A stretch of DNA of 9,705 bases from assembly GCA_030040335.1 (NCBI GenBank), contig JASHTX010000043.1, forward strand, positions 1 to 9,705, written 5' to 3'. The notes beneath the pieces are model-generated. The model had not been told where the DNA came from. It worked only from the letters and a program-made list of their open reading frames with translations, and did no database searches. The translations under genes and the position numbers were made by a program. This document shows, piece by piece, positions 1 through 6,438 of the stretch (position 1 is the stretch's first letter; the number at the start of each line of letters is the position of its first letter). The stretch is from Microcaldota archaeon. Its GTDB lineage: Archaea; Micrarchaeota; Micrarchaeia; Micrarchaeales; CABMGC01.

Positions 1-707
1 GTCAGCTTCTTCTTCAGCGCCTCCATCTTCGCCAGGGAGCTCTCGGCTGTTGAGTCAAGGTACTCGCTGGTGATGTCTATCTTGCGCACATTCTGCACGT
101 GCTCGAGAGTCTCGAGCGCATCAGCGTGCGCCTTTTCATACGCCACGAAGAGGACGCTTCCCTCCTTAACCTTATTCTCTATTACCTCGTACTTCTCGCT
201 CAGCTGGTGTATTGCCTGCTTCGCTACCTTCCTCGCTTTCTTGTCCAGCAGGTACGCGCTGAACTCTAGTATCTCGCTCTTGAGCTTTGAGAAATCAACA
301 CCAGATCCGACAAAGAGGTTTGCTATCTTTGCTGCAGCATCTATCCTGGAAAGCTCGTTTTCCAGCGCAGACTTTCGCTCCTCCAGAGCCAGCGCATCCC
401 CGACTACCTGGTACGCGCCCGCCCTCTCCATCAGCCTGTTAAATGATAGGTGTTCTTCCTTCTGGGGTTTTTGCGTCTGCTTCTGTTTCTTGAGATATTT
501 GCTCAATATCACCTGAGCCGAATGATACCTTATCACAAGCTCCGATATCTTTGCCAGAGAGTCGCTCGGACTGTCATCTGGAAGCTCGAGCTTGCTTTTC
601 CTCAGGTCTATGACCCCGAGCATGTGCAGCTGCTGTATTATCTTAGATTTTTGGCTCTGAAGCCCGACTATCCTTATTTTTTCCATCTTTTCAGTATGGA
701 ACAACAC
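1..707 (-). CDS. atpI: A-type ATP synthase subunit I, N-terminal part (partial at window edge)
   Basis: This is the a-type subunit of the archaeal A1Ao ATP synthase. Its N-terminal cytoplasmic half forms the peripheral stator arm and its C-terminal half is the membrane proton channel. About 235 residues of a family usually over 600 are visible, so the membrane half lies outside the window. The protein opens with MEKIRIVGLQSQKSKIIQQL, then a Leu-Gly-Val-Ile-Asp-Leu strand, followed by long charged helices typical of the stator arm. The start is uncertain. An ATG at 684-686 has no SD, whereas an in-frame GTG at 705-707, sharing its first base with the subunit H stop (TAGTG), lies just after a good SD (AGGTG, 712-716). 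The extra residues MLFHTEK before MEK match the usual longer N-terminus, so I chose the GTG; TTG at 702-704 is also possible. It is co-transcribed with subunit H. Confidence 0.9.
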   Translation of the reverse strand, partial: MLFHTEKMEKIRIVGLQSQKSKIIQQLHMLGVIDLRKSKLELPDDSPSDSLAKISELVIRYHSAQVILSKYLKKQKQTQKPQKEEHLSFNRLMERAGAYQVVGDALALEERKSALENELSRIDAAAKIANLFVGSGVDFSKLKSEILEFSAYLLDKKARKVAKQAIHQLSEKYEVIENKVKEGSVLFVAYEKAHADALETLEHVQNVRKIDITSEYLDSTAESSLAKMEALKKKL

Positions 708-1033
708 TAAGCACCTAGGATTATATCCGCCGCCTTCTTGGCTACGTCCTGCAGTGTACGGTCCGAAACCTTTACCTTCTTGACCTTCTCCGCCTCTGCG
801 TTGAGCATGGACTCGCTCTTGGCCCTTTTCTCCTCCAGCTCGGCAGCTTTCTTCTCCATTCTCGAGGCCCTCTCTGTCTTCCCCTTCTCCTGGGCCTCGT
901 CCAGCATGCTCTTCGCCTTCGCGTTGGCCTCGTCAACTATCTGCTTGCTGCTCTCCGTCGCCTTCTCGATAAGCGTCTTTGCCTGGCTCTCCGCTTCTTC
1001 TACCTTCTTTATAGACTCCATTCCTTTGCTCAC
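707..1033 (-). CDS. ahaH: A-type ATP synthase subunit H (peripheral stalk coiled coil)
   Basis: This small coiled-coil subunit pairs with subunit E to form the peripheral stalks of the archaeal ATP synthase and binds subunit I. The 108 residues are almost entirely helix-forming, with alanine, lysine and glutamate in regular repeats (about residues 5-90), and a short C-terminal region with VSDRTLQDVAKKAADIILG that resembles the globular end of the family. The length fits AhaH proteins (about 100-110 residues). The start codon is GTG at 1031-1033, with a G-rich stretch a few bases upstream; an internal ATG four codons later is an alternative. Subunit H followed directly by I is the usual beginning of archaeal ATP synthase operons, and a TATA-like element at 1080-1088 supports an operon start here. 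Low sequence complexity makes identification by composition alone weak, but the position before subunit I settles it. Confidence 0.88.
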   Translation of the reverse strand: MSKGMESIKKVEEAESQAKTLIEKATESSKQIVDEANAKAKSMLDEAQEKGKTERASRMEKKAAELEEKRAKSESMLNAEAEKVKKVKVSDRTLQDVAKKAADIILGA

Positions 1034-1075
1034 TCTACCCCCGCAAAAATTGAATCCTCAGTTTTCTATTTGTAC

Positions 1076-1720
1076 CTACTTTTTTATAGCCTTTGCGCTA
1101 AGCCCGTAGTTTACTATTTCCGAAAGGATCTGGTATGCCCTGAGCGCATCCTCCCTGTTCACCACTATTATTGTCTCCGTATAGCATGACAGAAACTCTA
1201 TGAGGTTTATGTTTTGTTCTGCAAGCACGGCCGTTATGAACGCCACAACTCCGGAAGTCCTCTCTATCCGCTCCTCGGAATAGACTATTATTGCCGAGCA
1301 CTTCTCGTTTACCTTGACTATGTGGCTCTGCTGCTGCCTCCCGAGGTTCCTTGCAAAGTTCTTCCTCGTCAGATACACGTACAGGGATTCTACCTTCACC
1401 TCAGCATCGTTCTCAAGATCGAGTTTTTTGTCTGCAATGACGACATGGATGCCGTCGAGCAGCGTTATCTTGTTGCCGCTCAGCACCGGGAGTGCCCTCA
1501 TTTCGATGTCCGTGTTCCTTTTCTTGAGCTCCAGCCCGTATCTCCTTATCGCGGCCTTGACCGCCTGGTGATTCCTGAGCCCCAGCTCCCTCTGCACCTG
1601 CCTCGCCAGCGAGCTGGAGTTGACTATTCCGTTCTGCAGTGCCTCTATCGTGTAGGGCTTGCTCTTCAGGTGCGTACGCACCATGTCTGCTATTTTGACG
1701 CCTCCAGAAGTTTGTCTCAT
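1076..1720 (-). CDS. HTH plus ACT-domain protein, predicted regulator of amino acid metabolism
   Basis: The protein has 214 residues. Residues about 9-65 form a helical segment with a pattern like IVNSSSLARQVQRELG followed by a second helix rich in Ala and Arg, which looks like a DNA-binding helix-turn-helix. The middle (about 70-135) is mixed strand and helix. Residues about 142-203 form an ACT domain: a strand IIVY, a helix starting SGVVAFITAVLAEQNINL, then EFLSCYTETIIVV and a closing helix. ACT domains bind small molecules, usually amino acids. It appears to belong to the archaeal group annotated as predicted regulator of amino acid metabolism containing an ACT domain (from memory, COG2150). 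No aspartokinase or dehydrogenase catalytic domain is attached, so a regulatory role is likely. It is divergent from argG, which makes the arginine genes a candidate target; this is inference. The ATG at 1718-1720 has no clear SD. Confidence 0.8.
   Translation of the reverse strand: MRQTSGGVKIADMVRTHLKSKPYTIEALQNGIVNSSSLARQVQRELGLRNHQAVKAAIRRYGLELKKRNTDIEMRALPVLSGNKITLLDGIHVVIADKKLDLENDAEVKVESLYVYLTRKNFARNLGRQQQSHIVKVNEKCSAIIVYSEERIERTSGVVAFITAVLAEQNINLIEFLSCYTETIIVVNREDALRAYQILSEIVNYGLSAKAIKK
1080..1088 (-). promoter_or_regulatory. TATA box for the ATP synthase operon
   Basis: On the minus strand the sequence reads TATAAAAAA, a good archaeal TATA element, inside the last codons of the ACT-domain gene. 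Transcription would start about 25 nt downstream, near 1058, leaving a leader of roughly 25 nt before the subunit H GTG. This suggests the ATP synthase operon has its own promoter instead of relying on read-through from the regulator gene. Confidence 0.5.
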
Positions 1721-1732
1721 TTAATACACTTT

Positions 1733-1749
1733 TGTCAATATTTGTAACA
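1733..1749. promoter_or_regulatory. Possible operator: imperfect dyad and 10-bp-spaced direct repeat
   Basis: TGTCAATATTTGTAACA has matching ends (TGT/ACA) and partial internal symmetry. TTTGT also occurs twice, at 1731 and 1741, exactly ten bases apart, which puts the copies on one face of the helix. The site overlaps the expected transcription start of the ACT-domain gene, about 15 bp from the shared TATA element, so it is placed where a repressor could act. AT-rich DNA gives such patterns by chance, so support is weak. Confidence 0.25.
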
Positions 1750-1763
1750 TTTAGGTCAGAAAA

Positions 1764-1774
1764 TTAATATATAA
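1764..1774. promoter_or_regulatory. TATA element between the ACT-domain regulator and argG, possibly bidirectional
   Basis: TTAATATATAA on the plus strand reads TTATATATTAA on the minus strand, so it looks like a TATA box in both directions. On the plus strand it is preceded by GAAAA-type purines resembling a BRE and would start transcription near 1797, about 25 nt before the argG ATG. On the minus strand it would start transcription near 1742, about 22 nt before the regulator ATG. It is the best TATA-like sequence in the 102-nt gap. Confidence 0.5.
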
Positions 1775-1822
1775 CCGTTTGCATAATTACTTTTAGTCAG
1801 CTTCAGATGAAATGTGGTTCGT

Positions 1823-3088
1823 ATGAACAAAGAGACGGTTGTGCTAGCATACAGCGGTGGCCTTGACACCTCTGTTATACTCAAGTGGTTGGTAGAGCAA
1901 GGGTTCAATGTAGTCTGTTTCGTGGGGAACATTGGACAGAGGGAGGACTTCGAGGCTGTAAAGAAGAAGGCGATCAAGACCGGAGCCTCAAAGGTCTACG
2001 TTGTCGACCTGAGAAAGGAATTTGTCACTGACTTCATCTTTCCGGCCCTTGGTGCCGATGCGGTCTATGAGGGCAGATATCTGCTCGGTACATCACTAGC
2101 AAGACCTATTCTTGCAAAAGCCCAGATAGAGGTGGCTGAGAAGGAGGGCGCGCAGTATGTTTCGCACGGAGCCACTGGAAAAGGGAACGATCAGGTGAGA
2201 TTTGAGCTCACCTACTATGCGCTGAATCCGAAGATAAAGGTGATATCGCCCTGGAAGGACAAGGAGTTCCTCAGTCTCTTCAAGGGCAGGGACGATCTCA
2301 TATCCTACGCCAAGGAGCACGGCATAAACGTCAAGGCGTCGTCTTCCAAGCCCTACAGCGAAGACGAGAACCTGATGCACATAAGTCACGAGGCTGGCAT
2401 CCTCGAGGATCCGAAGATTAGACCCCCAGAGCACGTCTTCAGCATGACGGCATCGCCTGCCAAGGCGCCCAACAAGGAGACGATACTTGAGCTATACTTC
2501 AAGGACGGAATGCCTGCCAAGGTGGTCGACAAGACTCACCACGTGACTAAAACAGACCCACTCGAGCTTTTCATATATCTGAACAAGGTGGGCAGCGAGA
2601 ACGCGATAGGAAGGATGGACATGGTGGAAAACAGATTCATAGGCATAAAGTCAAGGGGCATCTACGAGACACCAGGAGCCACTATACTCTGGGCAGCGCA
2701 CCACGATCTCGAAGGCATTGCAATGGACAAGGAGGTCATGCACCTGAAGGACATGCTTGCTCCGAAGTTCTCGGAACTCATCTACAACGGGTTCTGGTTC
2801 TCCCCAGAGATGGACTTCCTGATGAGCGCATTCAACAAGAGCCAGGAGGCGATAGACGGAAAGGTGACTGTCGCGCTCTACAAGGGCAACGTCTCCATGA
2901 TAGGAAGGGAGTGCTACACCAAGCTCTATGACCAAAAGCTCTCAAGCATGCACGAGGAAGGTGGATTCAACGCGTTTGATTCCAAAGGCTTCATAAACAT
3001 AAACGCCATAAGACTAAAGGCGCACAACCTCGCTTTGGGAGAGAAGAAGCCCTACATGTGGCGCCAGAAGAAAAAGCGATCTTTGTGA
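1823..3088 (+). CDS. argG: Argininosuccinate synthase
   Basis: This enzyme joins citrulline and aspartate with ATP to give argininosuccinate, the penultimate step of arginine synthesis (EC 6.3.4.5). The PP-loop ATP-binding motif AYSGGLDTS is at residues 9-17. Other family signatures are YEGRYLLGTSLARP (82-95), SHGATGKGNDQVRFE (114-128), DENLMHIS (181-188) and ENRFIGIKSRGIYETP (269-284). At 421 residues it is about full length, with a short basic tail after the usual end. I chose ATG at 1823, which gives the canonical MNKETVVLAYSGG start; a GTG at 1814 would add three residues but sits very close to the expected transcription start. The gene overlaps argH by 4 nt. The segments NIGQREDFE (36-44), FKGRDDL (153-159) and GFININ (389-394) resemble the eukaryotic form more than the common prokaryotic one, by recalled comparison. 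Confidence 0.97.
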   Translation: MNKETVVLAYSGGLDTSVILKWLVEQGFNVVCFVGNIGQREDFEAVKKKAIKTGASKVYVVDLRKEFVTDFIFPALGADAVYEGRYLLGTSLARPILAKAQIEVAEKEGAQYVSHGATGKGNDQVRFELTYYALNPKIKVISPWKDKEFLSLFKGRDDLISYAKEHGINVKASSSKPYSEDENLMHISHEAGILEDPKIRPPEHVFSMTASPAKAPNKETILELYFKDGMPAKVVDKTHHVTKTDPLELFIYLNKVGSENAIGRMDMVENRFIGIKSRGIYETPGATILWAAHHDLEGIAMDKEVMHLKDMLAPKFSELIYNGFWFSPEMDFLMSAFNKSQEAIDGKVTVALYKGNVSMIGRECYTKLYDQKLSSMHEEGGFNAFDSKGFININAIRLKAHNLALGEKKPYMWRQKKKRSL

Positions 3089-4263
3089 AACTTTGGGATA
3101 AGGGCTACAAGATAAACAAGGAGATAGACAGGTTTAGCACCGGCAACGACTACATTCTTGACAGGGCCCTTGTAAAATACGACTGCATGGCATCGATAGC
3201 CCATGCAAAGATGCTTGGCAAGGTCGGCATACTGAGCAAAAGTGAAGTGGGCCAGCTGGAGCGCGCACTGAACGAGATCATAGACCTTGACAAGAAGGGC
3301 AGATTCGAGATAAAGCAGGAAGACGAAGATTGCCACACAGCCATAGAGAATTACCTGACAAAGAAGCTGGGAAACGTTGGCAAGAAGATCCACACGGCCA
3401 GATCGAGAAATGATCAGGTCGCAGTGGCGCTAAGGCTTTACTACAAGGCAGAGCTTGCAAAATGCGAGAAACTTACAGAGCAGTTGATATCAGCGTTCAG
3501 GCTTTTCGGAAAGAAGTACGGCAGCATAAAGATGCCCGGGTACACGCACACGCGCAAGGCGATGCCATCTTCAATCGCCCTCTGGTCCGGGGCTTTCATT
3601 GAGGCAATGGAGGACGACCTCAAGCTAATGAAGAATGTCCACGATCTCATAGACCAGTCTCCGCTGGGGACCGGGGCAGGCTACGGCGTCCCGATGGAGA
3701 TCGACAGAGAGTTTACCGCAAAAGAACTCAAGTTCAAGAAAGTGCAGAACAACCCGATCTATGTCCAGAACAGCAGGGGCAAATTCGAGTCAGCGATAAT
3801 CGGTTCGCTCTCAATGGTCATGCTTGACCTGAATAAGATGGCTCAGGATATGATAGTGTTCAGCATGCCCGAGTTCGGCTACTTCGTGATTCCGCAGGAC
3901 CTAACCACAGGAAGCTCGATGATGCCGCAGAAGAAGAACCCGGATCCACTGGAAATCATGAGGGCCAACTACCATGTGATCAACTCATACGAGCTTCAGA
4001 CCAAGGAAATAGTCTCAAACCTGATCTCAGGATACAACAAAGATTTCCAGCTCACGAAAGAACCCATCATGAGAAGTTTCGAGATCGTTGAACAAAGTTT
4101 GGGAGTTGCAGCAATAATAGTGAGCAAAATCAAGGTTGACAAGAAACGCGCAGCAGAAGGGCTTACGAATGAAGTCTATGCCACACAGAAGGCCTACTCT
4201 TTTGTGAAAAAAGGAATGCCGTTCAGGGATGCTTACAAAAAAGCTGCTGAATCAGGGAAGTAG
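3085..4263 (+). CDS. argH: Argininosuccinate lyase (short C-terminus)
   Basis: This enzyme splits argininosuccinate into arginine and fumarate, the last step of arginine synthesis (EC 4.3.2.1). It is a member of the fumarase/aspartase superfamily. Visible motifs are HTARSRNDQ (103-111), GYTH with the catalytic histidine at 155, and the superfamily signature GSSMMPQKKNP (276-286), whose mobile loop carries the catalytic serine. The start is GTG at 3085-3087, whose GTGA overlaps the argG stop, a typical translational-coupling arrangement. It gives MKLWDKGYKINKEI, the usual N-terminus; an upstream in-frame GTG at 3058 would add nine residues unlike the family. The protein has 392 residues against 440 or more in most homologues. 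It ends just after PFRDAYKKAAE, so most of the usual C-terminal domain is absent. All recognisable active-site motifs are present, so activity is expected. Confidence 0.96.
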   Translation: MKLWDKGYKINKEIDRFSTGNDYILDRALVKYDCMASIAHAKMLGKVGILSKSEVGQLERALNEIIDLDKKGRFEIKQEDEDCHTAIENYLTKKLGNVGKKIHTARSRNDQVAVALRLYYKAELAKCEKLTEQLISAFRLFGKKYGSIKMPGYTHTRKAMPSSIALWSGAFIEAMEDDLKLMKNVHDLIDQSPLGTGAGYGVPMEIDREFTAKELKFKKVQNNPIYVQNSRGKFESAIIGSLSMVMLDLNKMAQDMIVFSMPEFGYFVIPQDLTTGSSMMPQKKNPDPLEIMRANYHVINSYELQTKEIVSNLISGYNKDFQLTKEPIMRSFEIVEQSLGVAAIIVSKIKVDKKRAAEGLTNEVYATQKAYSFVKKGMPFRDAYKKAAESGK

Positions 4264-4264
4264 C

Positions 4265-4855
4265 CTAAAGGCTCTCCTGGGTTATCATTTCCAGAGGCAC
4301 AAAGAGCCCTTCCTCTACCCTGAAAGGTCTTATCGCTCCCTTCGGTAGGTACTCAGGGTTGCCAAACTCTCCAGGCTCCTTCAATTCATCCGTCAGCGGC
4401 CTGTTCTGGATACCTAGATAGAGGCACCACAAAGGATCGGCGTGAGAGACTATTATCATGTTTCCTATGCCGTCCTTTATCACCTCGTTGAAGAACGACA
4501 TCGTGCGCGTCTGCAGATCCTGGAATCCCTCGCCGCCAAGCTCCTTCTTGTGCGCGTATACGTCTTCGACGTTTATTTTTCCATCGTACCACATGCCCTG
4601 ATATGCCGAGAAGGTCTCAGCAAGGCGCAGGTCGTAGTATACTGGCAGTATGCTGTCCGCTATTATCTCGGCCGTCTGCCTGGCCCTTTTGACCGGACTT
4701 GAGTAGATCCTGGCTATGTCCTTGCCCTTGAAATATGCGCGCAGTTTGTGAGCCTGCTGTATGCCCTCCTCTGAGAGGCTGAGCGGGAGGCGGCCCGCGT
4801 GTATCCTCTTGGTGTTATCGAAAGCTCCGTGCCTTACGAGATAAAAGAGACGCAT
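4265..4855 (-). CDS. Histidine phosphatase family protein (phosphoglycerate mutase-like)
   Basis: The branch-2-like fold is recognised from the RHG motif LVRHG at residues 6-10, where His9 is the phosphate-accepting residue, a conserved arginine in SSPVKRARQTAEII (Arg57 or nearby), an acidic residue in RLAE (Glu80) and the second catalytic histidine in VSHADP (His138). The length of 196 residues is normal. Family members include cofactor-dependent phosphoglycerate mutase, alpha-ribazole phosphatase and general phosphatases. Nothing here decides the substrate, and the GET that often follows RHG is AFD. The gene is convergent with argH, the two stops being separated by one base. A TATA-like element at 4885-4894 would give a very short leader. 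It is on the same strand as, and downstream of, the endonuclease III gene but probably has its own promoter. Confidence 0.88.
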   Translation of the reverse strand: MRLFYLVRHGAFDNTKRIHAGRLPLSLSEEGIQQAHKLRAYFKGKDIARIYSSPVKRARQTAEIIADSILPVYYDLRLAETFSAYQGMWYDGKINVEDVYAHKKELGGEGFQDLQTRTMSFFNEVIKDGIGNMIIVSHADPLWCLYLGIQNRPLTDELKEPGEFGNPEYLPKGAIRPFRVEEGLFVPLEMITQESL

Positions 4856-4884
4856 AGAATATCATATCCTTCTTATCCGATGAC

Positions 4885-4894
4885 TTATATAAAA
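4885..4894 (-). promoter_or_regulatory. TATA box for the histidine phosphatase gene
   Basis: The minus strand reads TTTTATATAA in the 45-nt gap between the endonuclease III stop and the phosphatase start. Transcription would begin near 4863, giving a leader of about 8 nt, typical of weakly leadered archaeal genes. Confidence 0.5.
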
Positions 4895-4900
4895 GTTAGC

Positions 4901-5557
4901 TTATGGCCGAACTCGCTTCCGTACGTCGCTTGATGGGCATATCTCCTTGAGCACGCAGCGGAAGCACTCCTTGTTCCTCGCTCCGCAGGTATCCCTTCCG
5001 AGCTCTATGAAAGAATTGGAGACCTTCCCCCATTCTTCCTGCGGATATATCTGTAAAAGCTTCATCTCCACCTCGTAAGGATCCTTGCTTCTTGCAAGTC
5101 CGATTCTTCTCGCAACTCTTCCAGCGTGCGTGTCTATCGCGATGCCCTGGTCTATGGCGTACCCCTCATTCAGGACGACATTTGCAACCTTTCTTCCCAC
5201 TCCAGGCAGCGTCATGAGCTCATCGATGCTCCTCGGCACCTTTCCGTGAAACCTTTCCACCATAATCCTACTTGCTTCCTTCAGGTGCCTCGCCTTGGTC
5301 TTGTAGAAGTTCAACCCGCTGAGGTAACTCCTCAGAGTTCTCAGGTCTGCATTCGCATAATCATTGAATGTCTTGAACCTCCTGAAAAGTTCTTCAGTGG
5401 TCTTGTTTACCTGGTTGTCGGTGTTCTGAGGAGAGAGCAGGACCGCTACGAAGAGATGGGTCATGTTCCTGTGCTTTAGTTGCGTATGTATCTCCCTGCC
5501 GTATCTTTTTTCCAACTTTCTCAGCACAAGCTGAGAATAGGCCTTTACGTTACGCAT
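4901..5557 (-). CDS. nth: Endonuclease III (DNA glycosylase/AP lyase)
   Basis: This base-excision-repair enzyme removes oxidised pyrimidines and cuts the abasic strand. The 218-residue length is normal. The helix-hairpin-helix is LMTLPGVGRKVANVVLN (114-130) with catalytic Lys123. The catalytic aspartate is Asp142 in IDTHAGRVARR. The C-terminal 4Fe-4S motif has the classical spacing Cys191-x6-Cys198-x2-Cys201-x5-Cys207. Near residue 41 the usual LLSAQ-x-TD segment reads LLSPQNTD, a small departure. The start ATG at 5555-5557 has no SD, and a weak TATA-like TTAATGAA at 5581-5588 (minus strand) is about 26 nt upstream, so the mRNA may be leaderless. The gene is divergent from the Memo gene across 43 nt. 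Confidence 0.95.
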   Translation of the reverse strand: MRNVKAYSQLVLRKLEKRYGREIHTQLKHRNMTHLFVAVLLSPQNTDNQVNKTTEELFRRFKTFNDYANADLRTLRSYLSGLNFYKTKARHLKEASRIMVERFHGKVPRSIDELMTLPGVGRKVANVVLNEGYAIDQGIAIDTHAGRVARRIGLARSKDPYEVEMKLLQIYPQEEWGKVSNSFIELGRDTCGARNKECFRCVLKEICPSSDVRKRVRP

Positions 5558-5580
5558 AAATATTCATAGAACGCATAATT
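5552..5580. repeat. Direct repeat ACGCATAA in the nth/Memo divergent promoter
   Basis: ACGCATAAAT (5552-5561) and ACGCATAATT (5571-5580) share eight identical bases followed by an AT pair in either order, offset by 19 bp, roughly two helical turns. The first copy contains the nth start codon and an ATAAATAT stretch that could be the TATA box of the Memo gene (transcription start near 5586). A regulator site or a chance repeat are both possible. Confidence 0.3.
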
Positions 5581-5600
5581 TCATTAAGAAAGGCGTTCGC

Positions 5601-6422
5601 TTGGTGAGGAAGACTGTCGTTGCAGGACAATTCTATCCTTCGGATCCGAAAGAGCTCGAAGCCATGATCTCCAAGCAGCTTGCCAAGGCTGATGTTGGTG
5701 CGCTGGGCAGCTGCAAGGCGTTCGTCGCTCCCCACGCTGGATATACCTATTCCGGCTCAGTTGCCGGCTATACTTATGCAGCACTGCAGCAGGCTCACGC
5801 CATATCGAAATTCAATACCTTCGTAGTGATAGGACCGAACCATACGGGGTATGGCAGCCCTGTGGCGGTTTCGCTGGAGGACTGGGATACGCCGCTAGGC
5901 ACTGTAAAGAACGACAGGGAGCTTTCCGAGACTATCGCCAGCATGCCAGACATTTCTGCAGACGAGATAGCCCATTCGTTGGAGCACTCCGTGGAAGTGC
6001 AGCTACCCTTCATCCAGAAGGCCATAGGCCAGGTCAACTGCGTCTTCATCTGCATGGGCGACCAATCTTACCAGTCAAGCCTTGCGCTGACAAACGCGAT
6101 AATCGGCGCGGCCAAGATGAGGAAAAGGGGCGTGACTGTGATAGCCAGTTCTGATTTCAACCATTATGAGTCAGCGGATGTTGCGAAGAAAAAGGATATC
6201 CCTGCCATAGAATCGCTTTTCAACCTCGATGCAGAGACGTTTCATGAAAAGATACTCAAGAGCGCTGACAGTGCGTGCGGATACGGTCCGATAACTGTCG
6301 CTGCACTTTTCGCGAGGCGCATGGGCGCAAAGACCGGCACCCTGCTCAAGTATGCGAATTCAGGGGATGTGACGAACGACTATGAACGCGTTGTAGCATA
6401 CGCTAGTATAGTTTTCTCTTGA
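5601..6422 (+). CDS. Memo family protein (AmmeMemoRadiSam system protein B)
   Basis: Memo proteins have a fold related to extradiol dioxygenases and class III ring-opening enzymes, with a metal site of three His and a Cys. The candidate ligands are His45 in APHAGYTYSG, His81 in GPNHTG, His188 in SSDFNHYE and Cys226 in ACGYGP, the positions expected from the family. EHSVEVQLPF (128-137) is another strong signature. The 273-residue length is normal. The biochemical function in archaea is not established. Many prokaryotic copies lie next to AMMECR1 and a radical SAM gene, but neither is in this window. The start is TTG at 5601, with AAGG seven bases upstream, giving MVRKTVVAGQFYP; GTG at 5604 is an equally family-like alternative. 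The next gene begins 16 nt after its stop, suggesting co-transcription. Confidence 0.93.
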   Translation: MVRKTVVAGQFYPSDPKELEAMISKQLAKADVGALGSCKAFVAPHAGYTYSGSVAGYTYAALQQAHAISKFNTFVVIGPNHTGYGSPVAVSLEDWDTPLGTVKNDRELSETIASMPDISADEIAHSLEHSVEVQLPFIQKAIGQVNCVFICMGDQSYQSSLALTNAIIGAAKMRKRGVTVIASSDFNHYESADVAKKKDIPAIESLFNLDAETFHEKILKSADSACGYGPITVAALFARRMGAKTGTLLKYANSGDVTNDYERVVAYASIVFS

Positions 6423-6438
6423 AATAACCTGTGAGCCG

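Noticed and set aside
70..710. Plus-strand open frames over the ATP synthase subunit I gene
   Set aside because: They are serine/phenylalanine-rich mirror frames with no family resemblance, while the minus strand encodes a recognisable subunit I.
1696..1706. GGAGG within codons 6-7 of the ACT-domain gene as an SD for a later start
   Set aside because: The next ATG (residue 13) is 16 nt away, too far, and starting there would remove the first turn of the predicted DNA-binding region.
3058..3084. Upstream GTG start for argH at 3058
   Set aside because: It would add nine residues not seen in the family and overlap argG by 31 nt, whereas GTG at 3085 gives the canonical MKLWDKGY start and a GTGA coupling overlap.
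4386..5784. Open frames opposite or shifted within the phosphatase, nth and Memo genes
   Set aside because: They are out-of-frame shadows of well-identified enzymes and show no domain motifs.
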